The notes under the pieces are model-generated. The model was not told the origin of the DNA and did no database searches. It saw nothing but the letters and a program-made list of their open reading frames with translations. A stretch of 64,000 bases of DNA from Amaranthus tricolor (taxonomy: Eukaryota; Streptophyta; Magnoliopsida; Caryophyllales; Amaranthaceae). Below are positions 47,980 through 59,560 of this stretch, one piece after another (position 1 is the stretch's first letter; every line of letters begins with the position of its first letter). Made by a program: the position numbers and the translations under genes. The stretch covers positions 28,652,070 through 28,716,069 of the forward strand of contig NC_080050.1 in assembly GCF_026212465.1 (NCBI RefSeq). Reading direction: 5' to 3'.

Positions 47980-49048
47980 GTAACAAAAGAAAAATGCCTT
48001 CTAAATGTTACCAAAATGCAATGTTTATCCTTTTTGAGTTGGTTCCTCAACATTATATACCCTAGAGTCCAAAAATAGTCATAAATTCAAGTCTACTCAC
48101 AATAAATGGGTCTATGTCTAGTCAGATCTGACTCAAACCCAACCCATAACCATGCCTACTGTTGATGGCACCTCCATTTCGTTTGCATATAAACTATATG
48201 ATTAACATATAATTAACATATGATAGTTGTAGTGGTAAGTCATTGTCAAGAATCAAAATTTTATGGGGTGGTTGTAATGGTAATGTCTTACACATTATCT
48301 TTAATGACTTAACATTTTAATGGAGTCACACTCTTACGAAATACCACAAAGTGGTAGTTAGGTATATTGTCTTAATGCATGATCTTTAACTTTACCTTCA
48401 AGTAATGAGATGAAAATTACACATTTACAACCCAACTTAGAAGTAACTGTCCCAAGAAAAACAAACGTATAAGCTTTTATGTAGTATCGTTCTTTTATTT
48501 ATGGGTCCTAGACAAACTGTAAGAAATGCAACTTCTTTATAAAGGGTTGATTCTGCATTTTATCGGGTATTTTTGACAAAATAACAGAGACGTGCCCGAT
48601 ACCCCTATATATTTCTAATTATTGTTATAAATATAGACGTGTCATATATTCTTAATTGATAAAAGAACTAACTGTGAAATTTTTTTACATTGTCTACTTT
48701 AGTAATCGGAATTTTCAAATATTGAACCTATTTCTAGCTCTGGGCCTTAGGCAAATGCCTATCTGACCAAGCGGCATAAACCGCCATGCTTTTAAGCAAT
48801 TTAAGCTGTTAAATGAACATTAATGGTAAGAAAAACGTAACAGGTAAACTTTCTTTAAGTAAACATCCTTTTCACTAAATACTTTGTCTTTACACCAAAG
48901 TATAGGACATTAGTAAGATTATGACATAAATAAGACTAGCAGTTACATTTTTATTCAATAGATTGTTTGAATCAATACTGATTTATGATCCTTAGAACCC
49001 AATTGATTTTTCATAGTATCACAATGATTTAATCTACATTGCCTGAAA

Positions 49049-50120
49049 ATGCCCATATTTTGTCTACAACATCCTTCCCGTTCTGCTAAGAGATGCAAGT
49101 TGTTCTTTTCGGTATTGAAAGATCCCTTTTCGAGTTGTCACTCCTGCTATCCGAGTCACATGTCCTGCTCGAATCCAGAAGACGAGGAAGTCTCTGTCGC
49201 TGATTTTCAAGACGTGCAAGAAGTATATAGCTTAGACTTTTGATTGAATTGGTTCCTTAACATGGTATCAGAGTCAATGATAGAACTTATAACATATCCT
49301 GGTGGGTTGTAGCCCCATCGTATGTTATATACTCTATCAGTTTTGCGTTATCAAAGTTATTGCTTTGTTTTCTATGATAAACTCTGATTGAATTAGGCTT
49401 TGAAAACCAATCACAAGTATCTGGTTTCTTGTACTGTTGGATGGTTTATAAGTTTGTACACTATATAAGTCATTGGCACCTATTCTCCCATTGCCATACA
49501 ATTTTGGGATGAAATCTCTATGACGTATGGAGTGTGTACACCTTGTATTTCTCCGATAATATGCTGGTATCGATGATTTGGTGGTGTTTTATGTGCAGTT
49601 GGTGGTATCGATGATTCGAACCCGTGCAATGGAAGCCAAGTTTAGAAGAAAAGGCAGCCTGCTGAGCACAGAAAGTTACTCATTCATCCATCCAACATCA
49701 GGAGAGCTCTTCGTAAGTACTGCAAAGCAGCACACACACGACGATCATTCTGCACAGAAGCACAAAAACAGTAAAAACAAAGAAGAAATGGATGATTTTG
49801 TGTCTGTCCATAGCCACTTCTCCTCACCGTGTTTTACAACTGCTGTCGATGGTTGTGACACTTTTTTCTCGATGAGAACCAACTTCTCGCACTGTTCGAG
49901 CATGAACGATCCAGACTCTGCGGAGAATAGATGGTGGGTTTCGGAAGCTATGGATAGTTCTGAACTCAAGAGGCGTGCAATCATACAGGAACTCTGTCAC
50001 TGTGAAGGCTGGCCTTTCGGTCTGTGTCGTAGAGCATTGTTACTTCCACCCTTGCCCAAGTCCCCTTCGGAATCTTGGTCGTGGTGTAAAGGGTTTCCTA
50101 AACATGTCAAGACAGTCTGA
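49049..50120 (+). CDS. Unrecognised two-exon gene, likely plant-specific
   Basis: Exons 49049-49222 and 49599-50120 join in phase 0 to 231 residues. The donor is GAA/GTATAT and the acceptor TGTGCAG. I do not recognise the family. Seen: a Ser/Cys-rich N-terminus, an acidic turn (PEDEEVSVADFQDVQE), RTRAMEAKFRRKGSLL at the start of exon 2, a His/Lys-rich polar middle, and a C-terminal block ELKRRAIIQELCHCEGWPFG, then LPPLPKSPSESWSWCKG, which looks conserved rather than random. There is no signal peptide or membrane span. The start is uncertain: Met37 (MSCSNPEDEE) is an alternative. The 376-bp intron contains a tRNA-Met primer-site relic. The coding call rests on composition, splice fit and length, not on homology. 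Confidence 0.62.
49241..49345 (+). repeat. LTR-retroelement relic with tRNA-Met primer site
   Basis: TGGTATCAGAGTC at 49263-49275 is a near-perfect tRNA-Met primer-binding site. It is preceded by TTGAATTGGTTCCTTAACA and followed by TATGTTATATACTCTATCAG. Near-matching pieces (TTGAGTTGGTTCCTCAACA near 48037 and ATGTTATATACTCTAACACG near 47452) show that a dispersed family is present. It lies inside the intron of the 49049 gene. Confidence 0.5.
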
Positions 50121-52303
50121 TTTTGCGTATTCTTTTGTCAAATTTGGTGTCAGAGAGTAGAGTTGGTTGCGTACAGAGGCGGCAGATTCGTCACCAAGTA
50201 GGCATCTATAGTGTAGTGTGCGAGTTTACCGATAACACAGTATGAATAAGGTCAAGTTAAGATCAATAAAATGTAAAACTTGGATAGAAATGAAAAAACA
50301 TTCAGATACAAAACTGGACTTATGTTCAATGTTGTTTGAAACTATGTTACTCGGACTCTTCATTTTGCTTCACGTTTCATGTCCAATTCTTGATGCTTGG
50401 ACATTGGTATGACACTCAGACACTTCGTTTTAGCTGTAAAATTGAATAACACTTGGACACATACCAGTATCCGACATTAGTACCCGAGTCGAAGTAAAAT
50501 AAGGTTTAAACTAATAATCTTATCGGTAACATTCTTATAACACTCTGACCTACACTACCCATGATGATTGTAGACTAGCCCCACAAACCAACATAAGTAT
50601 TTTTCGACACATTTTGTCCTTACTTGTGTTCACCCTAAGAACTTTCTAAGAGGTCACTCATGCATCCCGAAACCACTCCAATACCAAGTACGCTTAAAAA
50701 TTTAGTTATTTTGGTGACTTAAATCAATGGTTTATTTTAAGATGTTCATAATTGGCTTTTTTTCTTTACATTTTGTATGCTTGTCTTCCCTACATATCTA
50801 AATTGCTCATAAGTTACTGATTTGCACTTGCTACTTTGCTTGTATTCAAGAGTTATGCTCAGGCTCAGTTGATAAATATTTAGATACTTTGGGTTCCTGT
50901 CAAGGACAAGAAGTAATTAATAAGCACAAAGCTTAGTTTGTATTATGGTTTAAGAAACTAGTTAATATGTTGGTTTTGGAGTTTGTCTTTGCTATCTAGA
51001 CTTTCATCAGATAAGTCCACCTTTACGTGACTAAACAAATAACAATGGCCCAAAGGTTTGCCTATAGGGATCACCTCTGAGTCTCTAACGATCAAGTTGT
51101 AAATACACAAAGAGAGTACTTAACTCACACAACTCCAAATGCACAGTGATTTTTGTCTTGGATGAGAAATTAGGGTTTGTTTATATAATATGAGGCCATT
51201 TGTCGGTAAATGCGAGCAGAAGCAAATGCTAAATTTTCTAATGATAAAATCTCCACTATTACCAAGATCGTGGAACGATTCAAGTCGCATAACAGGGTGG
51301 GGAATGAAATTTACCAATTTTCAAAATCTAAGGTTTGATCGAATATATTTTGGATCACTGAACGATTTATTTCAGATCGAGGTACAATTTGGAATATATA
51401 TAATATAAAGTGGTAAAAACTGAAATTATACAAATCTTAAATGTTGTACATAATCGAATTTTTAAATAATTGAATATTTGCTAAAAGTTGTATATATATG
51501 TTTAAAGGATGTTTGTTAATCCCTCCGTTCTTTTTTGATCTTCCACATTATTATAATGGGTAGTTTCAAAAGTTCTTCCATTTTAGAATACTTTCTATTT
51601 TTCAAAAGTTTTTATCCCACTTTTACCCTTTAAAACCCCCCTTTTCTTTTAATGTACCCCTTTCTTTTATTTATAATTATTTTCTCTCTCATACTTTCAA
51701 TACAATCATTACTTCACACTGCTATTTAATTAAAATAATACTCACTACAACCTTATACTTCCAATACAATAATTACTTCACACTACTATTTAATTAAAAT
51801 AATATCTACTACAACCCAAAAATTCTATCTTCCTTAATATGTGTGAAAAATCCAGAGTAAAAGATAAAAAAGAACGAAGGGAGTACAATTTAGAAGGAAG
51901 GGTGGGTCGAGAAGAGAACGAACAGTAAAAAAGAAAAAATTGATAAAAAGATGAAAATAATGCTAAATGGAAGTATTACTCTTATGTTGTGCCCTGGATT
52001 TCCGACTCTTTCTAATCCTATTCCTCTTACCATAATAAAATACCCACTTTATTCAATTGTTTTTTGTACCCTATTGTGTTTCGTCAATCCACCTGAGTGT
52101 TTGATTCTTTACCAATTTTAGGCTATTCTATCATCGATCTGTAATACCCAGAAGTTTGTTCCCTGAAATCTCTAAGAATTTTGACTATACAACACTCAAT
52201 AAAACAAAGAAAAGACAGAAAACGCCGGAAAAAGTGCACTTTTCAGTAGCAAAATAAAGATGATGGGATGATCTGGTGTTGAGAAAAGCTTCGAAAGTGG
52301 GAA
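50121..52303. other. Intergenic region with a Stowaway-like MITE
   Basis: This holds the probable 3' UTR of the 49049 gene, a stretch near 50345-50490 with ACTCGGACTCTT, TTGGACACAT and CCGAGTCGAAG (a common plant repeat style), and a MITE at 51519-51883. The 5' UTR of the next gene is in the last 150 bases. No coding exon was seen. Confidence 0.5.
51519..51883. mobile_element. Stowaway-like MITE (about 365 bp)
   Basis: The left end ATCCCTCCGTTCTTTTTTGA and the reversed right end CTCCCTTCGTTCTTTTTTAT form a clear terminal inverted repeat. TA lies at the right flank (51884-51885) and TTAA at the left. The interior contains two tandem-like copies of a block with CAATACAATCATTACTTCAC and CACTRCTATTTAATTAAAAT. 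It has no ORF. Confidence 0.72.
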
Positions 52304-55300
52304 ATGGCGAGGATAGAATGGGGGACTCAAGCAAGAGCTAAATGGGGTTGTTCTTATAAAAAGACAACTCTTATTGTTTGCTCAATCAATATTGTTATTG
52401 CTCTCTTTGTTCTTCGTTGTCTTTACACTTCTGTATATGTCTACTCCAATAACAACTCTTCACAAGACAGTAAGTCCATTAAATTTCGTTAATTTAGCTT
52501 ACTGTTTCTGGGTTGTTTTGCTTTCTTGTAATCTTAATCTTAATCTTATTCTTGTTCATACTTGATTTTTGTGGGTTTTATGTTGATTTGATTCTGTATT
52601 TTTAAGCTTAGTGGATGTTGATTGATGGGTTGTTTGTAATCAGATGTTAAATACACCCCAGATCAGTTAAGAAAAATGGAGGAATCGATTCGAAGTAGGA
52701 AAGCATCAGAACCTAAACAGCTAGTCAAAGTGGTAAGATGATTCCCAACTTTCCATTTTTAATTTGGTTGATTTGGTGATTGAGAAATAGTAGTGTTCAG
52801 GGGCAAATGATTCGATTGCGAATCGAAAAAGTGAATTATAGTCGTTTTTAGGCTATTTTTGAACCATTTTGAGCGAACAGCGAATTCAAAATGAACTAAC
52901 TAGCGAATTATGTTTCATTGGTAGTGTTTGATTTTGCTCAATTTTTGTCAATTTATGGTCTTTATTATTAGGCTTCTAATTGATGCTTGATTCTAGTTGA
53001 AAAGTTTCACTTTTATATAAACCTTTCACTGTTAATTGTCATCTGATAATTCCATAAAGTAAACTGGGATATTGGTGTGGGACTAATGCCTTATCTTTTA
53101 AAAAATTTGGTGTATGAAGGTAGAAAATTTTACAGCAGAATTAGCTGAAAAGAAGAGGACTGTGAATTTACCCTTACATTTGAAGCAAATAATTAGAGTT
53201 GAAATCTTGCAACGGCTCAAAACATTACCTGCAAATACAAATGCGACTGAGCAACAAGGTTGGTGTAGATTATCTTTGTTTGTCTGCATCATTCTCTTCT
53301 TAACCGTTGGTGTTTCATTGTGTATTCTATGTAGGAAATGTCTTTGCTGAGAATTGAATGCATAATTGCTTGAAAATTGTGACTATGTGAAGAAAGTGTT
53401 GGTACGATTTGTTGCATGTTCCGTTTTGTAATGTGTTGGACCAACTAGCACTAGAGAGAGCTTGCACTTATGTGCTTGACAATAGATTGGAGTCTTTACT
53501 TACGTTATTTTATGCGTTGCCATCCCGACAGATTTTTGGCCCTTTCTTTTTTTCTCAATATCTTTTAGATGAGTTCAAAAATTTTGATTGACCAACAGTC
53601 ATCACTCATCACTTCATAAGACAAACACATGTATTGGGGAGCTTGTGCATAACTGCATGTCTTTTTGCCTTCAACAAGCTATTTCTTCGACTCTGAGCGT
53701 CTAAGGCTTATTTTTTCTTCTTTATTGTTTTGTGCTTCACTCGTTAAGCATTGTTTAGTAGTAGTTCATGTATGTATATAGTGAATTAGGATTTGATCCT
53801 GTGGCATTGGGTTTTTTAGACCCATATTTCTGAACTGAATAAAATTTGCATACATTAATGGCTTAATGCTGATATTCGTAGTTTTTAACTTTTTATTTAG
53901 CAATTGTAACTGAGTAATATTGCATACGTTAATGCTTATTTTCACTTCATGTATACTATTAAGGTGATATACAATAACGTTTATTATTTGAGCCTTTGAG
54001 GAATAACAACATTTCTGTATGCTTTAGTGATTTCTGAATTATAAGTACTCCCTCAGTTGCAAGTTTTCGGAGTTGCAACCATGGAATTAAAGTGACACCA
54101 TGACATTTTAATGGTTGCCTGTTCATTTTGGACTTGCCTTGCTTGAAATGTTGTGTTACATGTGATTCAAAATGCTGTGATGTTTGTTGTTTTCATAGTT
54201 TTAAGAGACACTAGGCGCACCGAGGCACAAAAGGTCATTTTTTTGAGGCGCAAGGCGAATGCTCGGGCTTTTTGTATGCGAGGCTCACATTTTTGCTAAA
54301 AAGCTTCAAAATCAATTTTAAAACATATTTAATACTTCAAACAAGATGAAATTCGTATTATAATAACATATAAGTAAGATATTCACTAATTTAGCACATT
54401 AAGTCATACGATAACCGATAAGTTGATAACATAGTGTTGAGTTAACAAAAGAAATAAAAACTAAACAAAGATAAAGGTAAAGAAAGCAAACAATGGTTCT
54501 TAATGCTTGAAATGTTTTGTTTAGCAAAGCCACAAACAGCTGCACAGGTAGATAGAAAAATTAACAAAGCCACAGAAAAATCAGCAATGGTAGAAAGCAA
54601 AGCAGAGAAAAGATTTAAAAAATACAGCAGCAAAGGAGAAGAAAACATAAGAAAGGAGAAGAAACAAAAGAAAACAGAAGAAAGGTAAAGAAAAGAGAAG
54701 AAAGGAGAAGAAAATAGAAGTTACCTAGCAGTCGGCGGTCAACGACAGGATACGGCAGACAGCGGACAATTGGTGATCTGGTGAACAGCAAGAGAGGATG
54801 CTTGGAGTTGGAGCAGTCGAGCAGCAGCAATTAGGGTTTGTATGATGATTGCCTTTAAAAATATTAATCCTTAAAGTTACTTTTATTTAAAAAAAGAAAA
54901 ACAAGAGACGTGACCCGAGAAAAAGGCGCGCTTCTGCTGTGCCTCTTGTTCCACACTGCGCCTAGAGTCAAGGAGGCGTTTTGGAGGTTTCCTTGGTGCA
55001 CTTCGTGTCTAGGTGCGCCTCGGGCACGCTTTTTCAAAGAAAGGTTGTTTTACCTTTTCAAACATTAAAATCCATAATTTTAAGACCGATCTAATGCCTT
55101 GAAACTCGTATTGTCATATTCAATTAAAATCTAAAATTGTTTTCTCAAGATCATAGATTGTATTGGTAACAACAATATCAACATAGCATCTGCAATTAAG
55201 CTACCCCTAAAGACCAATAATTTATTCATCACAGTATCTGCATCTAAGCTACCCCTATCATGTTGTGATGTATGTTGTTTTACCATATCAGCCATCATAT

Positions 55301-58300
55301 TTCATATGCTCATTCATCGTAGCATACACATTTACATTGCGCCTATCTTTCTATTTTGAGCTTTTTAGAGGCTTAAATTTCGGACCCATATGATAACACT
55401 AGTTTATTGTTGCCATTAACCTTAGAAGAACCCCTTGATCACATAAAATCTTACTTGCACCTCTCCATTTCAACGAACCACATTACAAGATTGACTTTTG
55501 ATACTTGAAACATTCAATTGTAGTACCATGTCCCAAAACATTCACACGGTTATAGTACCTTATCCCTCTTGATACTTCGACTTTGTCTATAGTTCTTTGA
55601 TTCCATCTTTAGCCTCATAGCGGTGACGCTTTCTTGAGTTTCATTCGCTAATACAATATTATATCATCGACAAACAACATAAACCACGACACTTCATCCT
55701 GAATCAAGTGTGTTATCTTGTCTAAGATGGCTGCAAATTAGAATAGGATTCAAAACCTTGATATCATTGTTGCTCCTCTTAAATAACTAATTTTTTTTTT
55801 TTATTTTCTAGTTCATATCTTTAACTATCTCGTTATATTTATGAGGAATACTTGTTTGTAATAACCACCAAAGTCTCTCGGTATCTTGTCTTCTCTCGTT
55901 ATTTAATCATATGAAGTCAATGAAAACCATGTGTATATCTTTTATCCTTACACCGTAATACTACATTAATTGCTCTATCATATGATTTGTTTTCATGGTA
56001 GGTCTTCTCAAAATGAATCCAAATTGCTTCTTTTAAATGCTAATACATCTTCTTAAGAGATTTTCAATCAATCTTTCCTACAACTTCATGTTGTGGCTCA
56101 TTAAAAATCTTTATTGATAGTTGAGCAATCTTGCACATCTCTTTTTTTTCTTGTAGATGGATATTAGTGTGTTTTTTCACTAATGCTTAGACTATCCTTC
56201 AAATCTTGTTGAATATGTTCGTTGACAAGTTTACGCCACATTTCCAAGCCTAAATGGGTTTACCGTCTGGACCCACTACTTTTTTTTTAATTTCATCTTC
56301 TTTGATATCAAGCTGTAAATTCATAAGGCAATGGATGTGAAGCATGTTGTAACTTTTGTTCGTATCTCATGATTCACTAATCTCCTTGCGAATTGCTAAT
56401 CAAAAACAAATTATAGTATTTTTTTGGGCTTTATTTTGGTCATTTTGAACGCATCGTGAATTTAAATATCCAAAGAACTATTGAATTATATTACCACTCT
56501 ACAATTTTGTTATTTTTGCGCTTGTTAATGCAATTGTGCCCACCCCCAAAATTTGTTTCTATGGTTGTTACACTTTGACATTTGCATTGAATGTTTATGA
56601 TTCTTTATTTTTACTATTAGGAAAGGGAAAATTATTATTAGTTTATTTGTAAAGTAATACTGAATTTATCTAGGTCTTGGTTCCCAAAATATAAAAGTTT
56701 CGAAATTATTGCTTACATATTAATACAATAATAATGCTAAAATCTTAATCCCAACAATAGCCTACATATTAGTATAGTAGCAATATTTGAATTGATGATA
56801 GCACCAAAATTCCTTCTACACACTCGAGATTTCTCTTGCTTCCCCTCACTCCTCGCTCTCAAACTGACAACCACCAATTAAAGGGATGTAAGCTACTAAG
56901 CTTTACGTTTTTTTTTTAGTGCATCACAGATAAAATTTTTTCTTGTCCAAGGTCGGTGCAGCTAAAGGGATACATAGTGGACTAAAATCACGGCGACCCT
57001 TATTGATTGTGATATAGCATATGCTCATTGCCTTTTGGGATCAAAATTCAAGGGTGTAGTAATGGAAATAGCATTTTAGCCATGGTAGCAATGTAATTTT
57101 ATACATCACATTCACATACCCTCTTTATTAAGTAGCAGGAGTATCTTTAGTGATACTGGGTAGTGTTAATTTTGATTGAATTTTCTCTGAAGATGTCTCG
57201 AAAAGTCAATGATCCTAGTTGATAGGCTGTTTCTTGAAACCTATTACCATCATATTGCCATGGTTATCTATCTGAGCTTTCTTTATTGTGCTTTGGAGTC
57301 TTTCATGAGAACTCTCATTTTTTCACGGCTCATGCTACATTGGTTTCTTAAAGAAAGCTGTCTTTCGGTGCAATTCATTGGTCCTAGTAAACATAAGAAA
57401 GGTTCTTTCCCGATGTCTGAAACCAGAAAAAATTGATTTTCTGTTTTATACCCTTTGAATGCGTAAGTCTTATAAAGCTTGCTTCATCATTGAGGATTGT
57501 TGAGTTCATTTCTATTGTTTTTTATGGTCTGTACAGCTTTTGATCATCAAATGTGATTAATAAGATCAAATGAATATGCAGTCAGATTTCCTCAACTTGT
57601 CCTTGCTTTCTGTTTAATTTTTTTGGTGTGCATTATTATTTGTAGGATACTTTCCCTCTTGATCCAGCTTTTATGAATTTTAGGATGGAAAATTGGCAAT
57701 CCTTGTTGCATTTATGATGCTAATATCTCTAATATGCCTTTCTCGTTTTTTCTGACTACAGAAGCAGTTGAAAGCTGGCGAAAAACAAAACTGCATGAAG
57801 CAAAACGTCTTATGCTTGGGGATAAGAACTTAACCTTGGAAATTTCACTTGATGATGCTGGTAGGATCCCGTTTTCTGAGCATGCATTCTGATCCTCGTG
57901 TTATTCACAGTTGCTAATACTTCGTTGACTTTTACATTTTTTCGTTGTTTTTGCAATTACTTTGATTATACTTCTTTTTTAATTATGTTCATTGTAGCAT
58001 TGCTCATTGAAGTAATGGAATCAAAATGGTCTTTGCTTATGGAAATCATTGGGCTTTGGATACCATCTGTAATCATCCACAAGGAGCATGATGATAAGCC
58101 TTTAGGCCTAGATGCACTTGGTAAGTGATCAATCTGACACACCCTTGAACTGATTCTAGCTTTTCTTTTATTTTCTTGTATATTTGATGCTTATTTTTGT
58201 GTCATTTTGGTGCCGTTATCACTGAGTCCTTTTATTATGTATCCAGAAGAAGACCCTTTACCAGGAAGGCCAGTTCCTCACGAGTGTCACGCCGAGCTTC

Positions 58301-59560
58301 ATACAGATTATGGTGGGGCTGCAGTTAGATGGGGTCTAACTCATCACAAAGAGAGTGCAGCGGATTGTTGCCAAGCTTGCTTGGATCAGGCAAGACGCGC
58401 CAAGCCTGGTGATATGAGATGCAATATATGGGTTTATTGCCCATCGGAAACAGGATGTTATTCTCCAGACATTTATGAACATAAGCATCAAGAGTGTTGG
58501 CTTAAATATGTAAGTGTTTTTTGCATCGTTAACTTATTAATGGCTATGCTTAAACAAGACGCTTCAAACTTTCAAATGGCAACTTTCCAACCTGACATGA
58601 TATTTGGTTCATTGATGTACAGGAAGTGCACACATCATGTGCACTTCCAAATCGTTAAAACTTAAAATCATCATGACATGTGCACTTCTTATTTATGTGA
58701 ATTTACCGAGATGGTTGCCATTAAAGGTCAATTGGAAACAATCTCTTTGTTATTATAAGAGAAAGGTTGTGTACATCTAGCCCTTCACCACCTAGGTCGA
58801 AGCCATTTAATGGCATTGGTGTTGATGTCGATAAAACTGGGCTTTGAATGATTCGTTTTCTCATAGTTTCAAAATTACTTGCTTTACTGTCCATTTGCTT
58901 ATACTTACAAGACGACCTCTTCAAATTGTGCTATTTATCCCATATATCTAACGCGTCTCTCGGAGAGACCGTTTCTCACAACAATGTTCAAACAAAACTA
59001 CTACCCAGCACTTTGCAGGGAGATAGGTGAAAAATAGTGGGTTGGGCACATGTAGAATAAAATAGTACGAGTTTGTATTGGTAGTATGAGAGAAAAGGGT
59101 TGATGTCGATTGTGATGTGGAGAGAAATTTTAGTCAGGAAATCGAGACTGGAATACACATTGCAAGGGAATTTTTTTTCCGACTCATTTTTTTTAAAGGT
59201 GGAATGGATCAAAATGACTACTTGGTTCGCACTTAGCGGGTTTATTATTATTTGGGGATGGAAATCTTTTTTAAAAGGCGTCTCACATTATTCATGGTTT
59301 CGCCATGAAGTTGCGAAAAGCGCTCAGGTCTTAAGAATCCATTTTAGATATATATATATAAGGAGCATGCTTAAGGCTGGTTCTATTATTTCAACCATCT
59401 TAAAGCTACCCTATTTTTGTTTCTTTACACGACTTCAATTGTTTTGCAGTCACAACAGCCCAAGTTAAATTTCAAGGACAAGTATTCCGAATCATATCGA
59501 GCCTCTCACCCGGGTGCACCTTTGGTTGTCCCGTGGGTTTCTGGAGTCGTGACAGTCTAA
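52304..59560 (+). CDS. Single-pass membrane protein with Cys-rich C-terminal module
   Basis: Seven exons give 329 residues: 52304-52469, 52644-52732, 53120-53258, 57762-57860, 57998-58120, 58247-58509 and 59450-59560. After a short basic cytosolic tail there is one hydrophobic segment (about 21-43), so a type II topology in the secretory pathway is inferred. A charged helical stem (45-200) follows. The C-terminal module has eight Cys (C219, C246, C247, C250 and four more) around HTDYGGAAVRWGLTHH, DCCQACLDQ and CNIWVYCPS, then WLKYSQQPKLNFKDKY. The spacing suggests disulfides of an apple/PAN-like kind, but I cannot name the domain firmly. I recall highly similar uncharacterised plant proteins. 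The 4.5-kb intron 3 holds a hAT-like element and an RTE LINE. All junctions are in frame. The ATG at 52304 directly precedes the anchor. Confidence 0.85.
54194..55043. mobile_element. hAT-like non-autonomous element (850 bp)
   Basis: GTTGTTTT occurs directly on both sides (54186-54193 and 55044-55051), an 8-bp duplication. The left terminal region has ACTAGGCGCACCGAGGC, and the right, reversed, has CCCGAGGCGCACCTAGACAC, so imperfect inverted termini rich in AGGCGC are present. The interior has a purine-rich AGAAG tract (54620-54720) and a GC-richer piece (54725-54835) ending AATTAGGGTTT, which looks like captured 5' UTR or promoter DNA. No transposase is present. A partial relative lies at 47141-47280. 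Confidence 0.68.
55150..56290 (-). mobile_element. Antisense RTE-type LINE relic
   Basis: On the minus strand, in order from high to low coordinate, pieces typical of plant RTE reverse transcriptases can be read through frameshifts. They are a GPDGKPI-like piece (about 56250-56275), an NIHLQ-to-KRDVQDCSN region equivalent to the IPIYKNKGD motif, followed by MSH (about 56090-56170), and WFMLFVDDIIL with the catalytic FVDD (about 55655-55690). AACAATATCAAC near 55170 resembles the TTG-repeat 3' end in antisense. Stops and frameshifts throughout show a dead copy. Confidence 0.75.

Larger units (their letters stand above)
46208..49048. other. Repeat-rich intergenic region
   Basis: This contains the 3' UTR of the small gene, two copies of the GAGACGGTCTC repeat (46650-46786, 47829-47979), a partial copy of the hAT-like 54-kb element (47141-47280) and an antisense tRNA-Met primer-site relic near 47694-47708 (TTGGTTCTGATACTA). 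No gene was seen. Confidence 0.55.
53259..57761. other. 4.5-kb intron 3 of the Cys-rich membrane protein gene
   Basis: The intron carries an 850-bp hAT-like element (54194-55043) and an antisense RTE LINE relic (about 55150-56290). The parts outside them (53.3-54.18 kb and 56.3-57.76 kb) show no coding exon or other clear feature beyond a lone CTCCCTCAGTTG motif near 54050. Confidence 0.6.

Noticed and set aside
54442..54830. Overlapping ORFs on both strands of the AGAAG-rich tract
   Set aside because: They are low-complexity sequence inside a transposable element with no conserved protein pattern.
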